A stretch of 36,428 bases of DNA, taken from an uncultured Pelagibacteraceae bacterium (GTDB lineage Bacteria; Pseudomonadota; Alphaproteobacteria; Pelagibacterales; Pelagibacteraceae). Shown piece after piece: positions 9,120-18,168 of this stretch. Every line of letters starts with the position of its first letter. Positions within the stretch are counted from its first letter, which is position 1. The stretch covers positions 1-36,428 of the forward strand of contig CACKTW010000004.1 of assembly GCA_902603215.1 (NCBI GenBank), written 5' to 3'. Under the pieces are notes generated by a model that was not told the DNA's origin, searched no databases, and saw nothing but the letters and a program-made list of their open reading frames with translations. The translations under genes and the position numbers were made by a program.

Positions 9120-9299
9120 CTAATCTTTTATACCAAAGACTTTGTATATGTGTGGAATCTCATCATCCTTGATCTCAGATAGTTTTCTCCCATTTATTTT
9201 TTTGTTGATTTTTTTACACTCTGAACTGCAGGGATTGCAACATTCAGAAGAATTATTGTAATCAACTTCAAATAAACTTTTCTTAAGTTTTGCAATCAT
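9120..9299 (-). CDS. Small Cys-rich hypothetical protein in iron ABC operon (59 aa if ATG at 9299 is used)
   Basis: MIAKLKKSLFEVDYNNSSECCNPCSSECKKINKKINGRKLSEIKDDEIPHIYKVFGIKD; track ORF begins at TTG 9305 directly after the fbpA stop, ATG 9299 has an upstream GGAAG. Confidence 0.7.
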   Translation of the reverse strand: MIAKLKKSLFEVDYNNSSECCNPCSSECKKINKKINGRKLSEIKDDEIPHIYKVFGIKD

Positions 9300-9305
9300 C
9301 AACAA

Positions 9306-10328
9306 TTACTTCCAGCTAGCTGCTAGCATTACCTCTAGCGCGTCAGCCTGTTTTTTACCATATGATGAAACTTTAGTTTTAAGATCTTGTTTAAATCCTA
9401 AGCCCATTTTGCTAACCAAGTTATGAGGTTTAACATCATCAATCATTGGATATTCAAATGTGTTATTAACAATATGTTCCTGCGCTTCTTTTGTTAATAA
9501 AAACTCAAGTAATTTAATTGCATTACTTTTGTTTGGTGCATATTTTAATACACCTCCGCCACTAATATTCATATGAGTTCCTCTTCCATCTTGATTTGGA
9601 AAGAATGGTTTAACTTTTTTAGCTGCTGCTTGTTGTTCTGCTCCTTTTTTGCCAGACAACATCAAAGCTAAATAATAAGTATTAGCTACTGCAAGATCTG
9701 CTTCTCCTGCTGCAACAGCTAATATTTGTGCTCTATCGTTACCTTTGGAATCTCTTGCCATATTTTTTACTAGTCCTTTTGCCCATTCAGCTGTTTTCTT
9801 TTTTCCGTTATTTTGAATTAAAGAAGCAACAAGTGATTGATTGTAAACATTATTAGACTGTCTAATTACTATTCTGCCTTTCCATTTTGGATCAGCTAAA
9901 TCTTCATAAGTCATGCCTTTAAGATCGTTTGCATTTACTCTTTCTGGAGAATAGTAAATTATTCTTGCTCTTTTAGCTATTCCTGTCCAGTAAGCAGTTC
10001 TAAAGTTTGAAGGAACAGCTTTTTTTATAGCTGCTGAACTCGCACCTCGTTGAAACATCCCTTCTGCTTGAAATGCTCCTAATCTTCCAGCATCTGCTGT
10101 GATATATAAGTCTGCTATACAATCTTTTCCTTCTTCCTTTATTCGTTTTTGTAGAGCTTTATCTTTTCCTGATACTACATTTACTTTAATTCCAGTTTTT
10201 ACTGTAAACTTTTCATAAAGCTGAATATCTGAATCATAGTGTCTAGCACTAAAAATGTTTACCTCATTAGCCAAGCTAACGCTGGTAAAAAAAGTTATTA
10301 AAGCCGTAATAATTCCTATTTTTTTCAT
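9306..10328 (-). CDS. fbpA: Fe(3+) ABC transporter substrate-binding protein (FbpA/SfuA/FutA type)
   Basis: Signal peptide; NEVNIFSARHYDSDIQLYEKFTVKTGIKVNVVSG; IAGRLGAFQAEGMF-type pattern (TADAGRLGAFQAEGMFQ); ANTYYLALM. Confidence 0.95.
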   Translation of the reverse strand: MKKIGIITALITFFTSVSLANEVNIFSARHYDSDIQLYEKFTVKTGIKVNVVSGKDKALQKRIKEEGKDCIADLYITADAGRLGAFQAEGMFQRGASSAAIKKAVPSNFRTAYWTGIAKRARIIYYSPERVNANDLKGMTYEDLADPKWKGRIVIRQSNNVYNQSLVASLIQNNGKKKTAEWAKGLVKNMARDSKGNDRAQILAVAAGEADLAVANTYYLALMLSGKKGAEQQAAAKKVKPFFPNQDGRGTHMNISGGGVLKYAPNKSNAIKLLEFLLTKEAQEHIVNNTFEYPMIDDVKPHNLVSKMGLGFKQDLKTKVSSYGKKQADALEVMLAASWK

Positions 10329-10367
10329 TTTTGTTTTACTCCTTTTTTTTCTTGTTAAAATTGAAAA

Positions 10368-10398
10368 TGATAACTATTATCAATGATAATGATTATCA
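10368..10398. promoter_or_regulatory. Tandem Fur boxes (two 7-1-7 dyads)
   Basis: TGATAACTATTATCA (10368-10382) and TGATAATGATTATCA (10384-10398, perfect 7-1-7 palindrome), 16 bp apart start to start, 40-70 bp upstream of the fbpA ATG. Confidence 0.88.
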
Positions 10399-10489
10399 AT
10401 CGCACATATTGTCGCAATATTCAAGGTTTAATTAAAAAATAATACAATTTTAAAGTTTAAAATCTTTAGTTGTTTAAATAGGATAATGA

Positions 10490-10813
10490 ATGGGAAAAAA
10501 TAAGTCATTTTTAAGAAGAGACACAAGAATAAAAGGTAATCTTATTGAAAAGGAAGTTGTTGTTATTGATGGAGAGATTCAAGGCAACATTACTGCTGAA
10601 GAAGTAGAACTTTTTGAAAATTCAAAAGTTAAAGGAAATATAAAATCTAAGTTATCTGAAATTGGCGGAAACCTTAAAGGAGATATTGATTCCGATAAAG
10701 TTCACATAAGAAAAACAGCCGATATCACTGGATCAATTTCTCAAAAAACAATTTCTGTTGAAGAAGGTGCTAATTTAAAAATTAGAACCGAAACTAAAAA
10801 TAAAAAGCATTAA
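10490..10813 (+). CDS. Bactofilin (polymer-forming cytoskeletal protein)
   Basis: Repetitive beta-helix pattern: IKGNLIEKEVVVIDGEIQGNITAEEVELFENSKVKGNIKSK...GDIDSDKVHIRKTADITGSI. Confidence 0.92.
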   Translation: MGKNKSFLRRDTRIKGNLIEKEVVVIDGEIQGNITAEEVELFENSKVKGNIKSKLSEIGGNLKGDIDSDKVHIRKTADITGSISQKTISVEEGANLKIRTETKNKKH

Positions 10814-11700
10814 AATTTCCATTCGCTAATTTTACTATATAAAAAATTTCTAAATGCAACTACTCTTGCAACATTTTTTAGTGATTGTGGATAAACAAAA
10901 TGCGCTTCTGTGATGGGTCCTTGAACATTAGGTAAGATTTTTACAATATTTGGTACATTTAATGTAATATAATCAGGTAAAGGTGCTATGCCTACTCCAC
11001 TTTGAACAGCTAGTAATAAGCCATACACACTATTAACTTTCATTATAGGTTTTCTTTTTTTATTATCTTTTAATCCTAATTTAAGAGCCCAGTCAGGATT
11101 GTAAACAGGATGTGGTGCTCCCTTACCAAAAGATATGAATTTATGTTTATTTAGATCATTTAAAGATTTTGGATATCCATATTTTTCTAAATATTTTGTA
11201 GATCCATAAAGGTGAGAATTAATATCAATTAATTTTTTTTGAATATAATTAAGCTGTTTGGGTCTTCTCATAAATATACCAATATCAGCTTGTCTAGTAC
11301 TTAAATCTAATTCTTTATCATCAAATATAAGCTCAACCTCTATATCGGGATTTAATTGCATAAATTCCTGAATCCTTGGAGTAAGCCAAGTTGTTCCAAA
11401 ACTAACAACTGTTGTAACAGTAAGTTTTCCACTGGGTTTATCTTTTTTCTCTCCAAGAACTGTTTCAACATCTTTTAATTTTGTAATTACTTCATGTGCT
11501 ATTTTAAAAAGATAATCCCCATTTTCTGTAAGAGTCAAACCTCTTGCATGTCTTTCAAATAGTTGGATTTTTAAATCTTGCTCTAATGAGAGAATTTGTC
11601 TGCTGATTGCTGATTGACTTAAGTTCAAAGTAACAGTTGCATTTGTAAAGCTTCCAGCTTCAGCCACAGCATGAAAAATTTTTAATTTATCCCAATCCAT
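10810..11700 (-). CDS. LysR family transcriptional regulator
   Basis: WDKLKIFHAVAEAGSFTNATVTLNLSQSAISRQILSLEQDLKIQLFERHARGLTLTENG HTH plus substrate domain. Confidence 0.95.
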   Translation of the reverse strand: MDWDKLKIFHAVAEAGSFTNATVTLNLSQSAISRQILSLEQDLKIQLFERHARGLTLTENGDYLFKIAHEVITKLKDVETVLGEKKDKPSGKLTVTTVVSFGTTWLTPRIQEFMQLNPDIEVELIFDDKELDLSTRQADIGIFMRRPKQLNYIQKKLIDINSHLYGSTKYLEKYGYPKSLNDLNKHKFISFGKGAPHPVYNPDWALKLGLKDNKKRKPIMKVNSVYGLLLAVQSGVGIAPLPDYITLNVPNIVKILPNVQGPITEAHFVYPQSLKNVARVVAFRNFLYSKISEWKF

Positions 11701-11705
11701 CTTAC

Positions 11706-12707
11706 TTATTTATTTGGATCAACTATAATCCTTCCAGCAACTCCACCTTTTAATATTTTTGGATATTCTTCAATTAATTCTTGAAGATTAATTTCTTTAA
11801 TTCGTTTATTTAAAATACTAAAATCAATTAATTTTTCAACTTGAGACCAAACAAATTCTCTTCTTTTTTTACTTACCATTACTGAGTCTATACCCCATAA
11901 TTTTATACCTCTTAAAATAAAAGGAATTACTGATGTATTCAGCTTGTTGTCGGAAGCATTGCCACATGTAGCAACTATCCCAGAATGTTTTGTATTTGAT
12001 ATAGCGTTGGCTAAAATTACTCCTCCAACTGTATCAACAACGCCATCCCATAAACTTTTTCCAAGTAGTCTTGGTTCGTTTTGAAGTTCTTTTCGTTCAA
12101 TAATATTTTTTGCTCCTAGTTCTTTTAAATAGTCTGATTGATCCATTTTGCCAGTAACTGCGGTCACGTTGCATCCTAATTTTGAAAGCACCATCACAGC
12201 AATACTACCTACCCCTCCTGTTGCTCCAGTAACTAAAACTTCATTTACTTTTTCTCCAAGAAGAATCTCCTCTCTTGCTTTCACGGCAAACGCGCATAGC
12301 AAAGATGTAAATCCTGCTGTTCCAAGTATCATGGCTTCTTTAGTTGAAAATCCCTTAGGTTTCTTTACTAAAAATTCTTTTTTAACTTTTGCAAATTGTG
12401 AATATCCTCCAAAATATATTTCTCCTACACGACAACCTGTCAGGATAACTTCATCTCCAATTTTAAATTCATTATCTGGAGAATCTACTACTTTTCCAGA
12501 CAAATCTATTCCGGGTATATGGGGAAATTCTTTAACTAATCCTGCTCCATTTTTTAATATTAGAGCATCTTTGAAATTTATTGATGAATAATCAACTTTG
12601 ACTAAAACATCGCCATGTTTCAAAAAACTTTTTTCTATATTTTTTACTTCTCGAATTAATTCATCGCCTTTTTTACTTAATACTAATGCTTTAAAATGTT
12701 CACTCAT
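11706..12707 (-). CDS. acuI: YhdH/YhfP-type MDR oxidoreductase, probable acrylyl-CoA reductase
   Basis: FKALVLSKKG...VKVDYSSINFKDALILKNGAGLVKEFPHIPGIDLSGKVV; VTGATGGVGSIAVMVLSKLG; YhdH/AcuI subfamily features. Confidence 0.82.
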   Translation of the reverse strand: MSEHFKALVLSKKGDELIREVKNIEKSFLKHGDVLVKVDYSSINFKDALILKNGAGLVKEFPHIPGIDLSGKVVDSPDNEFKIGDEVILTGCRVGEIYFGGYSQFAKVKKEFLVKKPKGFSTKEAMILGTAGFTSLLCAFAVKAREEILLGEKVNEVLVTGATGGVGSIAVMVLSKLGCNVTAVTGKMDQSDYLKELGAKNIIERKELQNEPRLLGKSLWDGVVDTVGGVILANAISNTKHSGIVATCGNASDNKLNTSVIPFILRGIKLWGIDSVMVSKKRREFVWSQVEKLIDFSILNKRIKEINLQELIEEYPKILKGGVAGRIIVDPNK

Positions 12708-12739
12708 AATAAATTAGATAAAAATATGATCTGTAATTC

Positions 12740-13348
12740 TTATTTACTGATAAATCTTAAATAACGATTTTGATAACTTAAATCTTCTTTAAATTGACCT
12801 AAATAATAATTTGTAACAGTTGTAGCCTGTTCTTTTTTAATCCCTCTAGTTGTCATACATTGGTGTGTGGCATCTATTGAAACGGCAACTCCTTTTGCAT
12901 CTAAAGCTGTCATTAAAGTACTGGCAATTTGCATTGTTAATCTTTCTTGAGTTTGAAGTCTTTTTGAAAATACCTCTACAACTCTTGCTAGTTTACTTAA
13001 ACCAACTACTCTGGTATTTGGAATATATGCTACATGAGCTACTCCGATGATGGGTGCCATATGGTGTTCGCAATGACTTTGTACTGAAATATTTTTTTGT
13101 ATAACCATGTCATCGTAACCTTGAACATCTCCAAACGTTTTTTCTAAAATTTTTGCTGGATCTTCACTGTAACCTTTAAAGTATTCTCTATATGCTTTTA
13201 TTAATCTTTTTGGTGTAGATTTAAGCCCTTCTCTTTTTGGGTTTTCTCCTAACCATTTAATAATTTTAACAAATGCTTCTTCAGCCTCTTTTTCTGAAAT
13301 TTTTTCACTATCTTTAAAGGTCTTTTCAATATCTTTAACTAATTTCAT
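12740..13348 (-). CDS. folE: GTP cyclohydrolase I
   Basis: SHCEHHMAPIIGVAHVAYIPNTRVVGLSKLARVVEVFSKRLQTQERLTMQIA; DATHQCMTTRG. Confidence 0.98.
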   Translation of the reverse strand: MKLVKDIEKTFKDSEKISEKEAEEAFVKIIKWLGENPKREGLKSTPKRLIKAYREYFKGYSEDPAKILEKTFGDVQGYDDMVIQKNISVQSHCEHHMAPIIGVAHVAYIPNTRVVGLSKLARVVEVFSKRLQTQERLTMQIASTLMTALDAKGVAVSIDATHQCMTTRGIKKEQATTVTNYYLGQFKEDLSYQNRYLRFISK

Positions 13349-13424
13349 AAACAGCTTTATATATATAAATCAGTATTTTTAAAATATGTAATATATGCTC
13401 TAATATGTTAAATAATCCATATAT

Positions 13425-13889
13425 ATGTTTAAAAAAAGAGAAAATGTCACAGAAATTGAGGAAGGCAAATATTTATCGCCTAAATTTGATAAAGATGGCT
13501 TAATACCGGTCATAACTATGTGTTCAAAAACAAAAGAAATCTTAATGCATGGGTATATGAATGAAGAATCTTTAAAAAAAACAATAGAAACAAAAGAAGT
13601 TTACTATTGGAGTAGATCAAGAAAATCTATTTGGCACAAAGGCAAAACAAGTGGTTTTATACAAAAAGTGGACGAAATTAGAATTGATGATGATCAAGAT
13701 TCGCTTTGGATATCTGTTGATATTGGGAATGGCGGAAGTTGTCATGCTGGATACAGATCATGTTTTTATAGATCTGTACCCTTAGGCAAAATTAAAGATC
13801 CAAGCAAGATTGAAATAGAATTCAAAGAAAAAAAAATATTTGATCCTAAAAAAATTTACAAAGATGAACCTAATCCAACAAAATTATAA
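13425..13889 (+). CDS. hisI: Phosphoribosyl-AMP cyclohydrolase
   Basis: MHGYMNEESLKKTIETKEVYYWSRSRKSIWHKGKTSG...CHAGYRSCFYR. Confidence 0.96.
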   Translation: MFKKRENVTEIEEGKYLSPKFDKDGLIPVITMCSKTKEILMHGYMNEESLKKTIETKEVYYWSRSRKSIWHKGKTSGFIQKVDEIRIDDDQDSLWISVDIGNGGSCHAGYRSCFYRSVPLGKIKDPSKIEIEFKEKKIFDPKKIYKDEPNPTKL

Positions 13890-14269
13890 TGAGTGATAAC
13901 GAACATCAAAAAAATGTTTTAGGTGAAAAACTTGAATCTTGTTCTATTGATCCTTTGACTGGTTGGTTTAGAGATGGTTGTTGCAATACAAATGAGGTTG
14001 ATCATGGTGTTCATACTGTTTGTGCTAAAGTTACTACAAAATTTTTAGAATGGGCAAAAACTGCTGGCAATGATTTAATGACACCTCATCCTGAATTTAA
14101 TTTTCCTGGATTAAAGGATGGAGATAATTGGTGTGTTTGTGCCAGCACTTATGCGGAGTCTATAAAAGCTGGAACAGCTTGTAAAATTTATTTAAAAAAA
14201 ACAAACTATAAAACGCTTGAAATAATACCTCTAACAAAGCTAAAAAAAAACGCGATTGATTTATCTTAA
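13889..14269 (+). CDS. DUF2237 family protein
   Basis: GWFRDGCCNTNEVDHGVHTVCAKVTTKFLEWAKTAGNDLMTPHPEFNFPGLKDGDNWCVCASTYAE. Confidence 0.92.
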   Translation: MSDNEHQKNVLGEKLESCSIDPLTGWFRDGCCNTNEVDHGVHTVCAKVTTKFLEWAKTAGNDLMTPHPEFNFPGLKDGDNWCVCASTYAESIKAGTACKIYLKKTNYKTLEIIPLTKLKKNAIDLS

Positions 14270-14836
14270 CTCTTCTTGAAATAAGTTGCCTGAACAAGCT
14301 ATGTTATGATTTTTAATTGGAGATATAATCTGAATTTTTAAATAAATATTACTGAATAATATATTTTTTTCATTTTCGCTCAATCTTAAAAGAGATAAAA
14401 AATCGTTAACAAAAGTTTCCTTCATAATTTTTGTATTTAAAATTTTATTTTTTTTTTGAAAAAATCCATAGCCATATTTGTTAAAAAAAATTTTATTTCT
14501 AACTACATTGCAGTCACTATTTTTTGGCCTATACTGTTTTTTTAAATATCTATCTTTATCCATTAAAGCTTTGATATAAATTTGAATTTGATTTTTGTTA
14601 TTAACTTCTATCTTGTGACCTATGGCAGAATACAAAATATGAAGCTGAACTCCTGCTCTACGTGTTAACACCTGTTCTTTTATAACAAGTTTGTTGTCTA
14701 TCTGCGAAAGAATAAATTCTAAATAAGAAACATTTTTATTTTCAAAAGTTTTTTTTAAATCTGAAGCAAATATTGTGTTTGTAAATAAAAAAATAAAAAA
14801 AATTATAAATAAAATTAACCTTTTACATATTTCCAT
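14261..14836 (-). CDS. Hypothetical secreted/periplasmic protein coupled to ETF-QO
   Basis: Start revised from track (14974) to ATG at 14836: MEICKRLILFIIFFIFLFTNTIFASDLKK is a signal peptide; overlaps ETF-QO stop by 14 nt. Confidence 0.75.
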   Translation of the reverse strand: MEICKRLILFIIFFIFLFTNTIFASDLKKTFENKNVSYLEFILSQIDNKLVIKEQVLTRRAGVQLHILYSAIGHKIEVNNKNQIQIYIKALMDKDRYLKKQYRPKNSDCNVVRNKIFFNKYGYGFFQKKNKILNTKIMKETFVNDFLSLLRLSENEKNILFSNIYLKIQIISPIKNHNIACSGNLFQEELR

Positions 14837-16442
14837 ACTTGGGTCCCCCACCACCTTCTGGAGTAACCCAATTAATATTCTGTGAAGGTTCTTTAATATC
14901 ACATGTTTTACAATGAATACAGTTTTGAGAATTAATAACAAATTTTGCTTTATTATTTTCTCTTTGAATTTCATAAACTCCTACTGGGCAGTATCTTTGA
15001 GCAGGTTCATCAAACTTATCCAAAGTGTAATCAATTGGAAGATTTGGATTTGTTAGTTTTAAATGAACAGGCTGATTTTCAGCATGGTTAGTTCCTGTTA
15101 AATAAACAGAACTTGTCTTATCAAAAGTAATGATATTATCATATTTTGGATAATCAATTTTTGGCATTTTATTTGCTGATTTTAAAGTTTCATGGTCCGC
15201 ATGTTTATGTTTTAAAGTAAAAGGTAATTTTCCTCTAAATAAAATTTGATCAATCCCAGTAAATATGATTCCAGGAATTAACCCCCAGCCAAAACTTGGT
15301 TTAATGTTTCTAGCTGCGTATAGTTCTTTGTAGGCCCAACTTCTCTTAAATTTTTCTTCATAAATTGATAAATCTTTATTTTCTTTAATATGTTCGTTAA
15401 TTGTTTCGGCTGCAATTATTCCACTTTTCATAGCTGTATGAGATCCTTTAATTTTCGGCATATTCAAAGTGCCCGCATTACAACCAACTAGTAATGCACC
15501 TGGCATAAACATTTTTGGTAAACTTTGGATTCCACCTTCTATCAGTGCACGAGCACCGTAAGAAATTCTTTTACCTCCTTCTATAATTTTTTTGATTGCA
15601 GGATGAGTTTTAAATCTTTGAAATTCATCAAATGGTGATAAATGAGGGTTTTTATAATCTAATCCTATTACATAGCCTAAAAAAATTTGCTTGTTCTCAG
15701 CATGATACACAAAGCTTCCACCGTAAGTATTGTTATCTAATGGCCATCCGGCTGTATGCATTACAAGACCTTCTTGATGATTTTTTTCACTAATTTCCCA
15801 TATTTCTTTAAATCCAATACCATATTGTTGAGGATTTTTTCCCTCATCTAAATTAAATTTTTTAATTAATTGTTTTCCAAGATGTCCTCTGCATCCTTCG
15901 GCAAAAACTGTTACTTTCGCATAAAGCTCCATACCAGGTTGATAGCTATCTTTTTTGTTGCCATCTTTATCTACTCCCATATCCTGTGTTGCAATTCCTT
16001 TTACTGAACCATCTTGGTTATAAATAATTTCGCTTGCTGGAAATCCTGGAAAAATTTCAACACCAAGTTTTTCTGCTTGCTCAGCTAACCATCTACATAG
16101 ATTTGCTAAACTTATAATATAATTTTTGTGGTTTTTTTGAACTGATGGTAACAACCAAGTTGGCCAACTTAAAGATTTATGTCTTCCTAAAAATAAAAAT
16201 TTTTCTTTTGTAACCTTCGTTTTAACGGGCGAGTTTAATTCTTTCCAATTCGGTATTAACTCGTCTAAAGCCTTAGTTTCAAAAACATTTCCTGATAGGA
16301 TATGTGCTCCAATCTCTGATCCTTTTTCAAGCAAACAAATATTTAAATTTGAGTCTAATTGTTTAAGTTTAATTGCGGTAGCCAATCCTGATGGACCGCC
16401 GCCAACAATTACAGCATCATATTCCATAACTTCTTTGGACAT
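14823..16442 (-). CDS. Electron transfer flavoprotein-ubiquinone oxidoreductase (ETF-QO)
   Basis: DAVIVGGGPSGLATAIKLKQ; 4Fe-4S C-terminus CPVGVYE...FVINSQNCIHCKTCDIKEPSQNINWVTPEGGGGPKYGNM. Confidence 0.97.
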   Translation of the reverse strand: MSKEVMEYDAVIVGGGPSGLATAIKLKQLDSNLNICLLEKGSEIGAHILSGNVFETKALDELIPNWKELNSPVKTKVTKEKFLFLGRHKSLSWPTWLLPSVQKNHKNYIISLANLCRWLAEQAEKLGVEIFPGFPASEIIYNQDGSVKGIATQDMGVDKDGNKKDSYQPGMELYAKVTVFAEGCRGHLGKQLIKKFNLDEGKNPQQYGIGFKEIWEISEKNHQEGLVMHTAGWPLDNNTYGGSFVYHAENKQIFLGYVIGLDYKNPHLSPFDEFQRFKTHPAIKKIIEGGKRISYGARALIEGGIQSLPKMFMPGALLVGCNAGTLNMPKIKGSHTAMKSGIIAAETINEHIKENKDLSIYEEKFKRSWAYKELYAARNIKPSFGWGLIPGIIFTGIDQILFRGKLPFTLKHKHADHETLKSANKMPKIDYPKYDNIITFDKTSSVYLTGTNHAENQPVHLKLTNPNLPIDYTLDKFDEPAQRYCPVGVYEIQRENNKAKFVINSQNCIHCKTCDIKEPSQNINWVTPEGGGGPKYGNM

Positions 16443-16465
16443 ATGTTATTTTTTTACAGTATTTG

Positions 16466-17419
16466 TTATTTTTGTATAGTATTTAATTTGTTTAATTCTT
16501 CCAAAAATTGTGGAAGTGCATCAAATAAATCAGCTTCAAGACCATAATCTGCTACACTAAATATTGGTGCTTCACCATCTTTGTTGATTGCAACTATTAC
16601 TTTACTTTCTTTCATTCCTGCTAGATGTTGGATTGCTCCTGAAATTCCAACCGCAATATATAAATCTGGAACAACCACTTTTCCGGTTTGACCGACTTGA
16701 TGATCATTAGTTATATAGCCAGCGTCTACAGCGGCTCTTGATGCTCCAACTGCAGCATTTAGTTTGTCAGCTATCGCTGTGATCAATTTAAAGTTTTCAG
16801 CTTTTTGCATTCCTCTCCCACCAGAAATAACAACTCTAGCTGTGCCAAGTTCTGGTCTATCTGATTTAACTTCTTCCTTTTTGATAAATTTTAGTAATGG
16901 AGAAGATTCACCAGGTTCTTCTTTGACTATCTCTGCTGATCCACCTGATGAAGGTGCTGGATCAAAGGAAGTAGGTCTTATTGTAATGCATTTTTTTTGA
17001 TCCATACTTTTAACAGTTGCAAAAGCATTTCCTGCGTAAATTGGTCTTAAAAAAGTGTCTGGAGAAATCACTTTTATTATGTCGCTTACTTGTGATGTGT
17101 TTAACAAGGCAGAAACTCTGGGCATCAAATTTTTTCCAAATGTATTTGCTGAACAAACAATGTGAGAATAATTAGCTGACTGTTTGACTATTAAAGGTGT
17201 AAAATTTTCAGCTAAATAGTTTTCATAAATTTCATTATCTATATGAATAACTTTTTTTATATTTGAAACCTTTGATAAAGATTTTGCTACTTCGTCTGCT
17301 TTATTCCCTATAACTAAAACATGTAGATCTTGATCCATTTGAGATGCTGCGGTTACCGCATTTAAAGTAAATGGTTTTACTTCTTTGTTGTTGTGTTCTG
17401 CGATCAATAATACAGACAT
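16466..17419 (-). CDS. etfA: Electron transfer flavoprotein alpha subunit
   Basis: VVISGGRGMQKAENFKLI...GASRAAVDAGYITNDHQVGQTGKVVVPDLYIAVGISGAIQHLAGMK. Confidence 0.97.
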   Translation of the reverse strand: MSVLLIAEHNNKEVKPFTLNAVTAASQMDQDLHVLVIGNKADEVAKSLSKVSNIKKVIHIDNEIYENYLAENFTPLIVKQSANYSHIVCSANTFGKNLMPRVSALLNTSQVSDIIKVISPDTFLRPIYAGNAFATVKSMDQKKCITIRPTSFDPAPSSGGSAEIVKEEPGESSPLLKFIKKEEVKSDRPELGTARVVISGGRGMQKAENFKLITAIADKLNAAVGASRAAVDAGYITNDHQVGQTGKVVVPDLYIAVGISGAIQHLAGMKESKVIVAINKDGEAPIFSVADYGLEADLFDALPQFLEELNKLNTIQK

Positions 17420-18168
17420 TAAATTACCTTTGCCTCATTTTTTAATTTTTGGACTAATTCTGCAACGTTTGCTACTTTAATTCCTGATTTTCTTTTAGGT
17501 GGCTCTTCAACTTTAATCTGTTCTATTCTTGGTTTTGTATCTACTCCTAAGTCAGCAACATTAATTTGCTCTAAAGGTTTTTTCTTTGCTTTCATTATAT
17601 TTGGCAAAGAAGCATATCTTGGTTCGTTTAGTCTTAAATCGCATGTAATAACTGAAGGAATATTAACTTCAATTGTTTCTAACCCTTCGTCAATTTCTCT
17701 TGTAACCTCCAATGATTTATCTTTAACAACAATCTTTGATGCAAAAGTAGCTTGTGGCCAGTTTAATAACGCGGCTAACATTTGGCCGGTTTGATTACAG
17801 TCATCATCTATTGCTTGCTTACCCATAAAAACTAAATCTGGTTTTTCTTTTTCAACAATTTTTTGAAGAATTTTTGATACTGCCAAAGGTTCTAAAATAC
17901 CTTCTGATTTAACATGAATTCCCCTGTCAACTCCAACTGCTAAGGCTTTTCTAACTGTTTCTTGAGCCTTTTCTTCACCAACAGTGACTGCAATAACTTC
18001 TTTAACTTTACCAGATTCTTTAATTTTTACCGCTTCTTCAACAGCGTTATCGTCAGGAGGATTCGTGGACATTTTAATATTTTCAGTAACTACACCTGAG
18101 TTATCTTCTTTAACTCTTACTTGAACGTTATAATCAATAACTCTTTTTACTGCGACTAATATTTTCAT
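17419..18168 (-). CDS. etfB: Electron transfer flavoprotein beta subunit
   Basis: [20 protein letters not shown]...[16 protein letters not shown]...[30 protein letters not shown]. Confidence 0.97.
   Translation of the reverse strand: MKILVAVKRVIDYNVQVRVKEDNSGVVTENIKMSTNPPDDNAVEEAVKIKESGKVKEVIAVTVGEEKAQETVRKALAVGVDRGIHVKSEGILEPLAVSKILQKIVEKEKPDLVFMGKQAIDDDCNQTGQMLAALLNWPQATFASKIVVKDKSLEVTREIDEGLETIEVNIPSVITCDLRLNEPRYASLPNIMKAKKKPLEQINVADLGVDTKPRIEQIKVEEPPKRKSGIKVANVAELVQKLKNEAKVI

Noticed and set aside
12148-12591. 147-aa plus-strand ORF antisense to the AcuI-like gene
   Set aside because: Length explained by codon bias of the sense gene; no motif.
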